From NCBI GenBank assembly GCA_946414095.1, contig CAMKNB010000002.1, positions 1 to 64,000 on the forward strand: a DNA stretch of 64,000 nucleotides, in the 5' to 3' direction. Position 1 is the first letter of the stretch. Every line of letters begins with the position of its first letter. A program made the translations under genes and the position numbers. The notes under the pieces are model-generated. The model did not search any database. It was not told the origin of the DNA and saw only the letters and a program-made list of their open reading frames with translations. Shown one piece after another: positions 25,488 through 33,821 of this stretch. The DNA comes from an uncultured Mycoplasmatota bacterium (GTDB taxonomy: Bacteria; Bacillota_I; Bacilli_A; RF39; UBA660).

Positions 25488-26381
25488 ATGAATTACTACG
25501 AAGAAATTAAAAATGAACTTATAAATAATGAAGTATATAAGAAAGTAAAAGATTATTCGAAAAATAAAAATGATCTAATGACTTATTATAATGTGGGTAA
25601 ATTATTATTTAAAGCTGGTAAGCATTATGGAAATGGAATAATAAAACAATATTCAATTAAATTAGTTGAAGAATTTAGTAATGCTAAATACGGATATAGA
25701 AATCTATTTAATATGAGAAAATTTTATATATTATTCCAAAATGAAAAAATGAACGCACTGCGTACACAATTGTCTTGGACACATTATAGAGAGTTATTAG
25801 TATTAAAAGACATGAATGAAATAAACTATTATATTGATATTTCAATTAAGGAGAATCTTTCTTATAGAGAACTTCATAATAAAATAAAAAGTAAAGAGTA
25901 TCAAAGATTAGATGAAGACGTAAAAAAGAAACTTATATTAAAAGAAGAAACTAAAATAGAAGATTTTATAAAGAACCCTATTGTTATTAGAAATACTAAT
26001 AATATTGAAAATATAAGTGAAAAAGTGTTGAAAAAACTTATACTTGAAGATATAGAGCACTTTATGAATGAACTAGGGTTTGGATATTGTTTTGTAGGAA
26101 GTGAGTATAGAATAAAGATAGGAAATAATTACAATTATATAGATTTATTATTGTTTAATATTAAGTTTAATTGCTATGTTGTAATTGAACTCAAAGTAAC
26201 AGAATTAAAGAAGGAACATATTGGTCAAATAGAAGTATATATGAATTATGCAGATAAAAATTTAAAAGAGAGTGGTCAAGATAAAACAATAGGCATTATT
26301 ATTTGTAAGAAAGAAAACAAGTTTATTATGGAATATGCTAGTGATGAAAGAGTTTATAGTAGAAGTTATGAGTTATTGTAG
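25488..26381 (+). CDS. DUF1016 / YhcG-like PD-(D/E)XK nuclease-domain protein, copy 1
   Basis: Encodes 297 residues. The N-terminal DUF1016 helical region (about 1-140) includes LSWTHYRELL. The C-terminal nuclease domain has the pattern of a PD-(D/E)XK enzyme: Asp in YNYIDLLLFN, then VVIELKV with Glu and Lys near residue 245, then GQIEVYMNY. Family members are often found near restriction or defence loci, but their biochemical role is poorly known. A GC-rich palindrome ACGCA-C-TGCGT (25753-25763) lies inside the gene just before the LSW codons. The last domain is almost identical to copy 2, while the centre has diverged. Confidence 0.9.
   Translation: MNYYEEIKNELINNEVYKKVKDYSKNKNDLMTYYNVGKLLFKAGKHYGNGIIKQYSIKLVEEFSNAKYGYRNLFNMRKFYILFQNEKMNALRTQLSWTHYRELLVLKDMNEINYYIDISIKENLSYRELHNKIKSKEYQRLDEDVKKKLILKEETKIEDFIKNPIVIRNTNNIENISEKVLKKLILEDIEHFMNELGFGYCFVGSEYRIKIGNNYNYIDLLLFNIKFNCYVVIELKVTELKKEHIGQIEVYMNYADKNLKESGQDKTIGIIICKKENKFIMEYASDERVYSRSYELL
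25753..25763. repeat. GC-rich palindrome inside DUF1016 copy 1
   Basis: ACGCA-C-TGCGT is a perfect odd palindrome centred on the first base of codon CTG (25758), six codons before the TGG of LSW. A further G..C pair lies outside after one mismatch. Copy 2 has a different palindrome at the same codon. Confidence 0.8.
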
Positions 26382-26389
26382 GAGAAAAT

Positions 26390-27211
26390 ATGGATTACTA
26401 TGAAGAAATTAAAAATGAACTTATAAACAATGAAGTATATAAGAAAGTAAAGGATTATTCTAAAAATAAGAATGATCTAATGACTTATTATAATGTAGGA
26501 AAACTGTTAATTGAAGCACAGGGTGGTGAAGAAAGAGCAAAATATGGAAATAAATTAATTAAAGCATATTCTAAAAAACTAGAAATAGAGTTAGGTAAAA
26601 AATATAATGAAAGAACACTAAGAAGAATGAGGCAATTATATATATTGTTTAAAAATATAAAATGGTCGACAGTGTCGACCAAATTAAGCTGGTCACATTA
26701 CCAAGAACTATTAGTATTAGTAGATAAATATGAGATAGATTATTATATTCAAGAAACCATTAAACATAATTTAACTATAAGACAATTAAGAGAAAAAATA
26801 AAAAGTAAAGAATATCAAAGATTAGATAAGAACACTAAACAAAAACTAATTCTAGAAGAAAGAACCGATATTGATGATTTTATAAAGAATCCTATTGTTA
26901 TTAGAAATACTAATAATATTGAAAATATAAGTGAAAAAGTATTAAAGAAACTTATACTTGAAGATATAGAGCACTTTATGAATGAACTTGGAAGTGGATA
27001 CTCTTTTATTGGTAGTGAGTATAGAATAAAGATAGGAGATAATTACAATTATATAGATTTATTGTTATTTAATATTAAGTTTAATTGCTATGTTGTAATT
27101 GAACTCAAAGTAACAGAATTAAAGAAGGAACATATTGGTCAAATTGAAGTGTATATGAACTATTTAGACAAGAATTTAAGAAATGCGAGCCAAAATAAAA
27201 ATAATATGTAA
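26390..27211 (+). CDS. DUF1016 / YhcG-like PD-(D/E)XK nuclease-domain protein, copy 2 (frameshifted tail)
   Basis: Encodes 273 residues and is a tandem paralogue of the preceding gene, starting eight bases after it. The N-terminal 40 residues and the nuclease domain (YNYIDLLLFN, VVIELKV) nearly match copy 1. The middle (about 40-150) differs strongly (RAKYGNKLIKAYSKKLEIEL, NERTLRRMRQ, LSWSHYQELL). An 11-base deletion relative to copy 1 near 27200 shifts the frame and removes the final 28 residues, although the catalytic residues remain. It carries the palindrome TGGTCGACAGTGTCGACCA (26663-26681). It may still be active or may be decaying. Confidence 0.85.
   Translation: MDYYEEIKNELINNEVYKKVKDYSKNKNDLMTYYNVGKLLIEAQGGEERAKYGNKLIKAYSKKLEIELGKKYNERTLRRMRQLYILFKNIKWSTVSTKLSWSHYQELLVLVDKYEIDYYIQETIKHNLTIRQLREKIKSKEYQRLDKNTKQKLILEERTDIDDFIKNPIVIRNTNNIENISEKVLKKLILEDIEHFMNELGSGYSFIGSEYRIKIGDNYNYIDLLLFNIKFNCYVVIELKVTELKKEHIGQIEVYMNYLDKNLRNASQNKNNM
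26663..26681. repeat. 19-base perfect palindrome inside DUF1016 copy 2
   Basis: TGGTCGACA-G-TGTCGACCA has nine-base arms around one base, centred on the first base of codon GTG (26672), six codons before the TGG of LSW. It is strikingly GC-rich for this genome. Confidence 0.92.
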
Positions 27212-27284
27212 AAAAGATAATAAGTTTGTAATGGAATATGCTAGTGATGAAAGAGTATATAGTAGAAGTTATGAATTAGTATAA
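27201..27284 (+). pseudogene. Detached C-terminal coding remnant of DUF1016 copy 2
   Basis: In the +1 frame this segment reads IICKKDNKFVMEYASDERVY and on to a TAA at 27282-27284, matching the end of copy 1. It shows that copy 2 once had the full C-terminus. Confidence 0.85.
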
Positions 27285-27311
27285 AAAATAAAATATTTAA
27301 TAATATTTAAT

Positions 27312-27542
27312 ATGATAAAGAATATTATTAAAAATGATGATTATGAAATAAACATTAGAAATAATTGTCTTCATATTAAATACTATATTAATGTTATTGA
27401 TATATCTAGCAATAGAATGAGTGTTTTAATTAAGAATAATAAGCTTGTAATTAAGGGTTCATCTCTAATAATTACCTGTCTAGATGAATATGAACTTTTG
27501 ATTAAAGGATATATTAGGAGCATCGAATTTATTGGTGAATAA
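27312..27542 (+). CDS. yqfC: YabP/YqfC-family sporulation protein
   Basis: The 76-residue beta-rich protein matches the YqfC type (NVIDISSNRMSVLIKNN, then a short strand pattern ending GYIRSIEFIGE). YqfC is made under sigma-E in the mother cell in Bacillus; its exact role is unclear. Identity is supported by the overlapping yqfD downstream and by the conserved ybeY-dgkA-cdd-era-recO order. No good ribosome site is visible before this ATG, and no clear sigma-E promoter was identified by eye. Confidence 0.83.
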   Translation: MIKNIIKNDDYEINIRNNCLHIKYYINVIDISSNRMSVLIKNNKLVIKGSSLIITCLDEYELLIKGYIRSIEFIGE

Positions 27543-28689
27543 GGTTAGTATTATAGTATATGAAGAATCATCTAAATTTTTAGATTATCTTGTTTATAAT
27601 AATATTTTTTATGAAGATTTAAGAAAATATGATAATGTTTATTATTTGATAGTAAGTTATGACAATTTTAATAAAATATCTAAAAGATATAAAACTAAAA
27701 TAATAAAGTATTTTGGTAAGAAGGGTTTAATTAATTTTATTAATTATCATAGATATATGATTATTTCATTTCTTATATGTTTGTTTATATTAAAACTATT
27801 AACTATGACTATTTTTGATATAAAAATATATAGCGATGATGAGAATATTAAAAGTGTAATAATGAGTTCTTTAAATGATAATGGTATAAGTATAAATAAG
27901 AGAAAGAAGTCGTTTGATGAAATAAGTGTTATTAAAAATAAAATATTATCTTCTAACAAAGATACACTTGAATGGATTGAAATTAAAGAGCGAGGTTGTA
28001 TTTATGAAGTTTATGTTACACCTAGGGTAATAAATAAAAATAATAATGTTTCAAATGAAGCAAGTAGTATCTATTCATCATCTAATGGGGTGATTAAACA
28101 TATTGTTGTATCTTCTGGTACTAAGATGGTTGATAATGGAGACTATGTTAAAAAAGGAGATTTGTTAATAAGTGGTAATATTTTTAAAAATGATGAAATA
28201 GTTGATAGCAAAGAAGCATTAGGAAGTGTGTTTGCTGAGGTATGGTATATAGCGTATGTAAATGTCCCTTTTGAGTTTGTTGAAACTATTAATACACGTA
28301 AAGTAATTAATCATTATTATTTAGATATTCTTAATCATAAATTTACTTTAATTGGGAAATATGATAGTGATGACACTGTTAATAAAACAAAAGTAGTTCT
28401 TGATAAGCCTTATTTACCATTTAAATTATATAAAGAAGAGAAAACTATATATAAATATAATAAGAAACATTTGAGTGAAAATGAGGCTTTAATGATAGGT
28501 GTAGACGAAGCAACTTATAAACTTGGCTATGACTTAAAAGAAGGGGAACGTATTATTTCTAAAAAAGTTTTGAAAAAAGAGGTGAATAGTAGTAAAATGT
28601 ATATAGAAGTATTCTTCAAGGTTTATAAGAATATTGGAGTTACTTCTAATATAGATAAAGGAAAAATAGAATATGGAAGCATCAATTAA
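27532..28689 (+). CDS. yqfD: Sporulation protein YqfD
   Basis: The 385-residue membrane protein has an N-terminal domain, one transmembrane helix near residues 75-97 (MIISFLICLFILKLLTMTIF), then a large outside domain with the phrase EWIEIKERGCIYEVYVTPRV and a barrel-sandwich-like section (VVSSGTKMVDNGDYVKKGD). This fits YqfD, a sigma-E-dependent sporulation protein. The start is TTG at 27532 or GTG at 27535, overlapping yqfC; the AGGAG upstream is 11 to 14 bases away. It overlaps the next gene by 17 bases. Confidence 0.85.
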   Translation: MVNKVSIIVYEESSKFLDYLVYNNIFYEDLRKYDNVYYLIVSYDNFNKISKRYKTKIIKYFGKKGLINFINYHRYMIISFLICLFILKLLTMTIFDIKIYSDDENIKSVIMSSLNDNGISINKRKKSFDEISVIKNKILSSNKDTLEWIEIKERGCIYEVYVTPRVINKNNNVSNEASSIYSSSNGVIKHIVVSSGTKMVDNGDYVKKGDLLISGNIFKNDEIVDSKEALGSVFAEVWYIAYVNVPFEFVETINTRKVINHYYLDILNHKFTLIGKYDSDDTVNKTKVVLDKPYLPFKLYKEEKTIYKYNKKHLSENEALMIGVDEATYKLGYDLKEGERIISKKVLKKEVNSSKMYIEVFFKVYKNIGVTSNIDKGKIEYGSIN

Positions 28690-29275
28690 AGGAGTTATTA
28701 TAGATACTTGGCCATCTTTAGCCGTATTACTTTCAATTGTTATTATTATGAGGGTAACAATCTTTTTTAAGGGTGAAAGAAGAAAAGCAGTAATTCATGA
28801 AGAAATATTTAATTTGTTTTTTATAACATATTTACTTATTTTGTTTAGACTTGTTACTAGTCAAGATATATCTGCATATAATTCAACTAATTTGATGCCA
28901 TTTAGAGAAATACTTAGATATGATATTGGAACTACTGGTTTTTATAAACAAGTAGTTGGCAACATTTTACTGTTTATTCCATTTGGATATTTTGTAACAT
29001 CATATTGTAATATTAAGAATTTGGGAACTATTACTATTGTTTCAATGTTATCTAGTTTTGTAATTGAAATTGTACAACATTTTATTGGTAGAAGTTTTGA
29101 TGTTGATGATATTATTTTAAATGTAGTAGGTGGTATTCTTGGATTCTTACTATATGTATCACTTAATGCAATTAGAACACATATGCCAAAGATATTAAGA
29201 CGTGATTGGTTCTTAAATTTACTAAGTATTATTGTTTTAGTGTTATCAGTTTTATATTTAATTAAGATATTGTAA
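28673..29275 (+). CDS. VanZ-family membrane protein
   Basis: The 200-residue protein has about five transmembrane segments. VanZ signatures are NLMPFREI, VVGNILLFIPFGYF, FVIEIVQHFIGRSFDVDDIILN and VVGGILGFLLY. Family members can give low-level teicoplanin resistance or act on the envelope; the activity is not defined. It occupies the place where phoH and the HD-domain gene yqfF lie in Bacillus. AAAGGA lies nine bases before the ATG. Confidence 0.88.
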   Translation: MEASIKGVIIDTWPSLAVLLSIVIIMRVTIFFKGERRKAVIHEEIFNLFFITYLLILFRLVTSQDISAYNSTNLMPFREILRYDIGTTGFYKQVVGNILLFIPFGYFVTSYCNIKNLGTITIVSMLSSFVIEIVQHFIGRSFDVDDIILNVVGGILGFLLYVSLNAIRTHMPKILRRDWFLNLLSIIVLVLSVLYLIKIL

Positions 29276-29288
29276 TTAGGAGAAGTTT

Positions 29289-29729
29289 ATGAAAGATTTT
29301 ATATTTAATACAACAGATGAAGAAATAGATACTACTGAACTTGCAGATGTATTAACATTTGCATGCTCTCACTTAAAAATAGAAAATCCACTTTTAAATG
29401 TAGTAATTGTAGATAATGAAAAAATTAGAGAAATAAATAAAGAATATAGAAATAAAGATGCTGTTACTGATGTAATAAGCTTTGCTTTTGAAGAAGTTAA
29501 TGATGTAGAATATGAAGATGTTAGATTTTTAGGTGAAATATATATTTCTTATGAAAGATGCAAGAGTCAAGCTAGCGAATATGGGCATAGTGTAAGAAGA
29601 GAGTTTTCATATTTAGCAGTTCATGGACTACTACATTTACTTGGCTATGATCATATGACTGAAGAAGATAAAAAAGTAATGAGAGCTCTTGAGGAGGAAA
29701 TATTAAATGAATATGATATCAAGAGATGA
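29289..29729 (+). CDS. ybeY: Endoribonuclease YbeY
   Basis: Metal-dependent RNase needed for 16S rRNA 3'-end processing and ribosome quality control. The 146-residue protein has the family motif HGLLHLLGYDH near residue 115 with three zinc-binding His, and the DVISFAF / FLGEIYIS strands. It overlaps dgkA by 23 bases. TAGGAG lies before the ATG. Confidence 0.95.
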   Translation: MKDFIFNTTDEEIDTTELADVLTFACSHLKIENPLLNVVIVDNEKIREINKEYRNKDAVTDVISFAFEEVNDVEYEDVRFLGEIYISYERCKSQASEYGHSVRREFSYLAVHGLLHLLGYDHMTEEDKKVMRALEEEILNEYDIKR

Positions 29730-30105
29730 GAGAAAAAAAGAAAAAGGTTTAAAGAAGTTTATTAATAGTTTTAGTTATCCAATTAAGGGTCTAAAATATG
29801 CATATAGAAATGAACAAAATTTAACTGTTGATGTTGGAATTGCTTTAATTGTTGTAATATTTGGATTTATTTTTAAAATTAATAAATATGAATGGGCAAT
29901 ATTAGCACTTACTATTGGACTTGTTATTTCATGTGAACTTATAAATACTGCAATTGAAGCTACTGTTGATTTAGTAACAGAAGAATATCATCCACTTGCT
30001 AAGGTTGCAAAAGATACTTCTGCAGCTGCAGTTTTCGTATTTGCCATAGTCGCAGTAATAGTGGGTATAATAATCTTTTTACCTAAAGTGATATCTTTGT
30101 TTTAG
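29707..30105 (+). CDS. dgkA: DgkA-family undecaprenol/diacylglycerol kinase
   Basis: Small membrane kinase; Gram-positive members mostly phosphorylate undecaprenol for wall synthesis. The 132-residue protein has three transmembrane segments and the signature ELINTAIEATVDLVTEEYHPLAKVAKD with catalytic Glu near residue 80. AGGAGG lies nine bases upstream of ATG 29707; ATG 29713 is an alternative. It lies in the conserved ybeY-dgkA-cdd-era block. Confidence 0.93.
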   Translation: MNMISRDERKKEKGLKKFINSFSYPIKGLKYAYRNEQNLTVDVGIALIVVIFGFIFKINKYEWAILALTIGLVISCELINTAIEATVDLVTEEYHPLAKVAKDTSAAAVFVFAIVAVIVGIIIFLPKVISLF

Positions 30106-30113
30106 GAGTTAAG

Positions 30114-30494
30114 ATGAAGGAAAAATTAATAAAATTACTTGATAATAGTTATGCACCTTATTCTAAAATGCATTTTGCTTGTATTGTTGAAACTAAGAGT
30201 GGTAACTTTTATGAAGGAGTAAATGTAGAAAATGCATCTTTTGGTGGAACAATATGTGCTGAAAGAAATGCTATTAATAATGCTATTAGTCATGGAGAAA
30301 GAGAATTTAGTAGTTTGTATTTAATGACTGATAGTAAGGATATTTGTTATCCATGTAATATATGTAAACAAACTTTTTTAGAGTTTTTTGATAATGATGT
30401 TATTTTTAATATAATGACTAAAGATGGAAAAATGAAAGTTATGGATTTCACATCTATAATGAAAACAATTTTTACAAAGGAGGATGTAATATGA
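30114..30494 (+). CDS. cdd: Cytidine deaminase
   Basis: Deaminates cytidine and deoxycytidine for pyrimidine salvage. The 126-residue protein has the zinc motif CAERNAI near residue 50 with catalytic Glu, and PCNICKQ near 82. NVENASFGGTICAERN is the typical substrate strand. It is normal in length and overlaps era by ATGA. Confidence 0.95.
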   Translation: MKEKLIKLLDNSYAPYSKMHFACIVETKSGNFYEGVNVENASFGGTICAERNAINNAISHGEREFSSLYLMTDSKDICYPCNICKQTFLEFFDNDVIFNIMTKDGKMKVMDFTSIMKTIFTKEDVI

Positions 30495-31378
30495 AAAGTG
30501 GATTTGTTACTTTAATTGGAAGACCAAATACTGGAAAAAGTACTTTATTAAATTCAATTATAAGTGAAAAAATTGCAATTATTTCACCAAAACCACAAAC
30601 AACAAGAAATTTAATACAAGGAATATATAATGAAGATGATACTCAAATAGTTTTTGTGGATACTCCTGGTATTCATAAGCCTATTGATAAACTTGGAGTA
30701 GCACTTAATTCACAAGCATATTATTCTATTAATGATGTAGATATTGTTTTGCTTGTAGTGGATGCTAGTGTTCCATATGGAAAAGGTGATAAATTTATTT
30801 TAGATAAATTAGTAGGTCTTGATAAGCCAGTATTTCTTATCTTAAATAAAATTGACAAGCTTACTGATAATGAAATATTGCTTAAAATAAATGAATATAA
30901 AGATTTATATGAATTTGCTGAAATAATACCACTATCTGCTTTAAAAAATGATAATGTTGATAAACTAATTAAAGTATTAAAAAATTATTTACCAGATAAT
31001 GTAAGATACTTTATGGATGGAGAAACAACTAGTGCTGATATGGAGTTTAGATTATCTGAACTTGTACGTGAAAAGATATTCATTCATACAAATGATGAAG
31101 TACCACATTCTATATCTTGCAAATTAATTGGTTTTGAAAATGATGACAAAATTGCAAAAGTATATGTAGACATAATTGTAGATAGAGATAGTTTAAGAAA
31201 AATAATAGTTGGGCATAATGGTAGTATGATTAAAACTATTGGACATGAAGCTAGAATTGAGATGGAAGAGTTACTAGGCAAAAAAGTATATCTTGAACTA
31301 TATTGTAAAACAATTAAGAAGTGGAGAGAAAAAGATAAATTTATTAAAGATTTAGGATATTTAGTAAATAATGAATAA
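30491..31378 (+). CDS. era: GTPase Era
   Basis: GTPase binding the 3' end of 16S rRNA during 30S assembly. The 295-residue protein has G1 GRPNTGKST, effector TTRN, G3 DTPGIH, G4 NKID, and a C-terminal KH domain (GHNGSMIKTIGHEARIEME). Starts with ATGA overlap to cdd, with AAAGGAGG upstream. Confidence 0.96.
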   Translation: MKSGFVTLIGRPNTGKSTLLNSIISEKIAIISPKPQTTRNLIQGIYNEDDTQIVFVDTPGIHKPIDKLGVALNSQAYYSINDVDIVLLVVDASVPYGKGDKFILDKLVGLDKPVFLILNKIDKLTDNEILLKINEYKDLYEFAEIIPLSALKNDNVDKLIKVLKNYLPDNVRYFMDGETTSADMEFRLSELVREKIFIHTNDEVPHSISCKLIGFENDDKIAKVYVDIIVDRDSLRKIIVGHNGSMIKTIGHEARIEMEELLGKKVYLELYCKTIKKWREKDKFIKDLGYLVNNE

Positions 31379-31422
31379 TATTTTTTAAAAACCTACAATA
31401 TATTATTGTAAGGAGAAAAAAT

Positions 31423-31503
31423 ATGAATAAAAAAGATGCTTGGAAATTATTTAAAGAAACAGGAAGAATTGAATATTATTTAGAATATAAGAAAGGAAAA
31501 TAA
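31423..31503 (+). CDS. yqzL: YqzL-like mini-protein
   Basis: Encodes 26 residues, starting MNKKDAWKLFKETGRIEYYL and ending KKGK. The W-K-x-F-x-x-T-G-x-I-x-x-Y-L pattern and the position between era and recO match Bacillus YqzL, which is about twice as long. AAGGAG precedes the ATG by seven bases. Function is unknown. Confidence 0.78.
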   Translation: MNKKDAWKLFKETGRIEYYLEYKKGK

Positions 31504-31528
31504 GCATAAAGAAAATCTTTATGCTTTT
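31502..31528 (+). terminator. Hairpin between yqzL and recO, possible attenuator
   Basis: AAGCATAAAG (31502-31511) pairs with CTTTATGCTT (31517-31526), followed by only four T. It begins at the yqzL stop and ends eight bases before recO. Confidence 0.6.
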
Positions 31529-31535
31529 AACTAGT

Positions 31536-32273
31536 ATGAAGATTATAAGTGTTGAAGGAATTGTTGTTGGAAATACACCATTTAAAGAAAACAGTAAAAT
31601 AATTAGCATATTTACAAAAGATATGGGAATTATATCTTGCGTTTCAAAAGGGTGTAAGAATTTAAAAAGTAAGTTGAGACTTCCTAGTGAAAAGTTTGCT
31701 TATGGTACTTTTCATATGTATTACAAAGAGGAAGGCCTTTCAACACTAATTGATGGGGATATAAAGGATTATTTTATTAATATTAAAAGTGATATTATTA
31801 AAATTAGTTATTTAACATATATTTGTGAATTAGGGGCAAACGTTTATAAAGAATCGGGTAGTGAAGATGTATATACATTAATGGAAAGTGCAATATTAAA
31901 AATAGAAGAAGGTCATAATCCTAAAATAATTACTAATGTTTTAGAGCTTCAATATCTTAATTATTTGGGTATTAATCTAAATTTAGATAATTGTGTTAAA
32001 TGTGGAAATAATAAAGTAGTAACATTGTCTTTATCTAAGGGTGGGTACATTTGTTCTAATTGTAGAACTGATGAACCAATTGTTAGCGAAAAGGTTATGA
32101 AAATGTTGAGGCTTTATTATTATGTCGATATTTCTAAAATAAGTAATATTGATATTGATGAAGAAGTTAGTGATACAATTAATCATATAATAGAAGAATA
32201 CTATGATGAATATTCAGGAGTTTATATAAAAAGTAAAAAGATGTTGAAAGATTTAGGAGAAAAAGATTTTTAA
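31536..32273 (+). CDS. recO: DNA repair protein RecO
   Basis: Loads RecA onto SSB-coated DNA together with RecR. The N-terminal OB fold reads VEGIVVGNTPFKENSKIISIFTKDMG. A zinc finger is present (CVKCGN near 156 and CSNCR near 175). The 245-residue length is normal. ATG at 31536 fits the usual family start; the in-frame ATG at 31521 lies in the hairpin. No clear ribosome site precedes it, suggesting weak or coupled translation. Confidence 0.92.
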   Translation: MKIISVEGIVVGNTPFKENSKIISIFTKDMGIISCVSKGCKNLKSKLRLPSEKFAYGTFHMYYKEEGLSTLIDGDIKDYFINIKSDIIKISYLTYICELGANVYKESGSEDVYTLMESAILKIEEGHNPKIITNVLELQYLNYLGINLNLDNCVKCGNNKVVTLSLSKGGYICSNCRTDEPIVSEKVMKMLRLYYYVDISKISNIDIDEEVSDTINHIIEEYYDEYSGVYIKSKKMLKDLGEKDF

Positions 32274-32292
32274 TATAATAAAAATCTTTTTT
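32260..32292 (+). terminator. Terminator of the yqfC-recO unit
   Basis: AAAAGATTTTT (32261-32271) and AAAAATCTTTT (32280-32290), followed by T. Confidence 0.7.
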
Positions 32293-32300
32293 ATAATATG

Positions 32301-32309
32301 TGCTATAAT
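32301..32309 (+). promoter_or_regulatory. Extended -10 promoter of the large pilin-like gene
   Basis: TGCTATAAT at 32301-32309. The predicted start coincides with AGGTGA (32316-32321), giving a leader of about ten bases. Confidence 0.6.
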
Positions 32310-32325
32310 AATGATAGGTGATAAT

Positions 32326-33801
32326 ATGAATGATAGTAAAGGTTTTACTTTAGTAGAATTGCTTGCGGTAATAGCAATACTTGCAATATTAGTGATAATA
32401 GCTTTACCTAATGTAATGGGAATGTTTAATAGTGCAAAAGAAAGTACGTTTATTACTGAACTAAAAAAACTATATAGAGGTGCAGAAGAAAAATATGTAA
32501 GTGATGCGTTTAATACTTCTGGAACTAAAATATATTCAAAGTGTAGCGGATGTACAAATGAACTAGATATGCAAGTTAGAGATGATCTTGAGTATTATAT
32601 AGAAGTTGATAGTACTGGAAAAATAGTAAAATATTATGCTAGAGATAATTCTTATCAATTTTCATATGATGGAGAAATGAGTATAAATGATATTGATAAA
32701 GTAGAGGTAATAGGTAATTTAGATGCAGAAAATATTATTAATATAGCTGATATTTTTAAAGAGAGCAATGCTGAAATGGCAACCTCTTTTATTAAAAAAA
32801 TTGTTGATGGTAGCGATGATACTTTAATAGATGTAATTGATAAAGGAACGAGTGAAGATGGAAGTTGTACTTATACATTAGCCTATGATTTGACTGAAGA
32901 TAATAGTTTAAGGTATGTTGGTAATAATCCATGTAATTATGTGAGATTTAATGATGAATTATGGCGTATTGTAGGAGTTATTAACAATGTATCAAATGGT
33001 AATGGAAAAACTGAGCAGAGAATTAAAATAGTTAGAAACGATTCTATTGGTAAATATTCATATGACTCAAGTTCTGAAGATGTAAATGGAGGATTTGGAG
33101 TTGGTGAGTGGAGTCAATCTAAACTTAAAAATCTTTTAAATGATTTATATTACAATAGTAGTTCTGGAGAGTGTTATGTAGGATCAAAACTTACTAAAGA
33201 AGCATGTGACTTTTCTAATGTTGGTTTAAAAAGTAAAGCAAAAAATATGATTGAAGATGCACTTTGGTACACAGGACCACTTCCAGTATACTTTTCTCAA
33301 ATGAATTCTAATCGTACATTAAATGTTGATCAAATATATGAAAAAGAGAAACATGGAAGATTCATTTTTAGTGGTGGTGCATCTACTTATGATAATGATA
33401 CAGTTGAAAGAACAACATCATGGGTAGGTAAAGTTGGATTAATTAGTGCTAGCGATTGGGGGTATTCAACTTCTGGTAAAGATAGTGCAACAAGAAAAAC
33501 TTGCATTTATTCAGTTGGTGAATATTATGCACCAGGCTCAGCATGGAATAGTTATACTGGATGGGAAAATAATTCATATTGTCCTAACAACACTTGGTAT
33601 AAGGCATTTGCATATGATACTTCATCTTGGGTTATTACATCTATTTCATCAAAATATCAAGGTGTATCATTGTTTCAAAGTGGTTCTAAAGGAACAAGTG
33701 CATATTTGCAAAAGTATGTTTATCCATCTGTTTATTTAAAAAGTAGTGTAAAAATAACATCAGGTGATGGAACAATTAGTAATCCTTATATATTAAAATA
33801 G
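32326..33801 (+). CDS. Large pseudopilin-like protein with C-terminal surface domain
   Basis: The 491-residue protein begins with a class III prepilin signal: KGFTLVELLAVIAILAILVI, cleaved before Phe by a prepilin peptidase, with Glu at +5. After the pilin helix (to about residue 60) comes a long exported region. The part from about residue 180 has NYVRFNDELWRIVGV, LISASDWGYS and the ending SSVKITSGDGTISNPYIL. That wording is common in surface proteins of gut Firmicutes and recalls the DUF6273 type, by eye only. A pilin N-terminus on a 45-kDa domain suggests a minor or tip pilin. It is far from the ATPase at 60218. Confidence 0.85.
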   Translation: MNDSKGFTLVELLAVIAILAILVIIALPNVMGMFNSAKESTFITELKKLYRGAEEKYVSDAFNTSGTKIYSKCSGCTNELDMQVRDDLEYYIEVDSTGKIVKYYARDNSYQFSYDGEMSINDIDKVEVIGNLDAENIINIADIFKESNAEMATSFIKKIVDGSDDTLIDVIDKGTSEDGSCTYTLAYDLTEDNSLRYVGNNPCNYVRFNDELWRIVGVINNVSNGNGKTEQRIKIVRNDSIGKYSYDSSSEDVNGGFGVGEWSQSKLKNLLNDLYYNSSSGECYVGSKLTKEACDFSNVGLKSKAKNMIEDALWYTGPLPVYFSQMNSNRTLNVDQIYEKEKHGRFIFSGGASTYDNDTVERTTSWVGKVGLISASDWGYSTSGKDSATRKTCIYSVGEYYAPGSAWNSYTGWENNSYCPNNTWYKAFAYDTSSWVITSISSKYQGVSLFQSGSKGTSAYLQKYVYPSVYLKSSVKITSGDGTISNPYILK

Positions 33802-33821
33802 ATTTAGCAAGAGGTGAAATT

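Noticed and set aside
26663..26681. Palindrome as a Spo0A box or SOS box
   Set aside because: It reads TGTCGAC rather than TGTCGAA, lies deep inside a gene, and lacks the CGAAC/GTTCG arms of Firmicutes SOS boxes.
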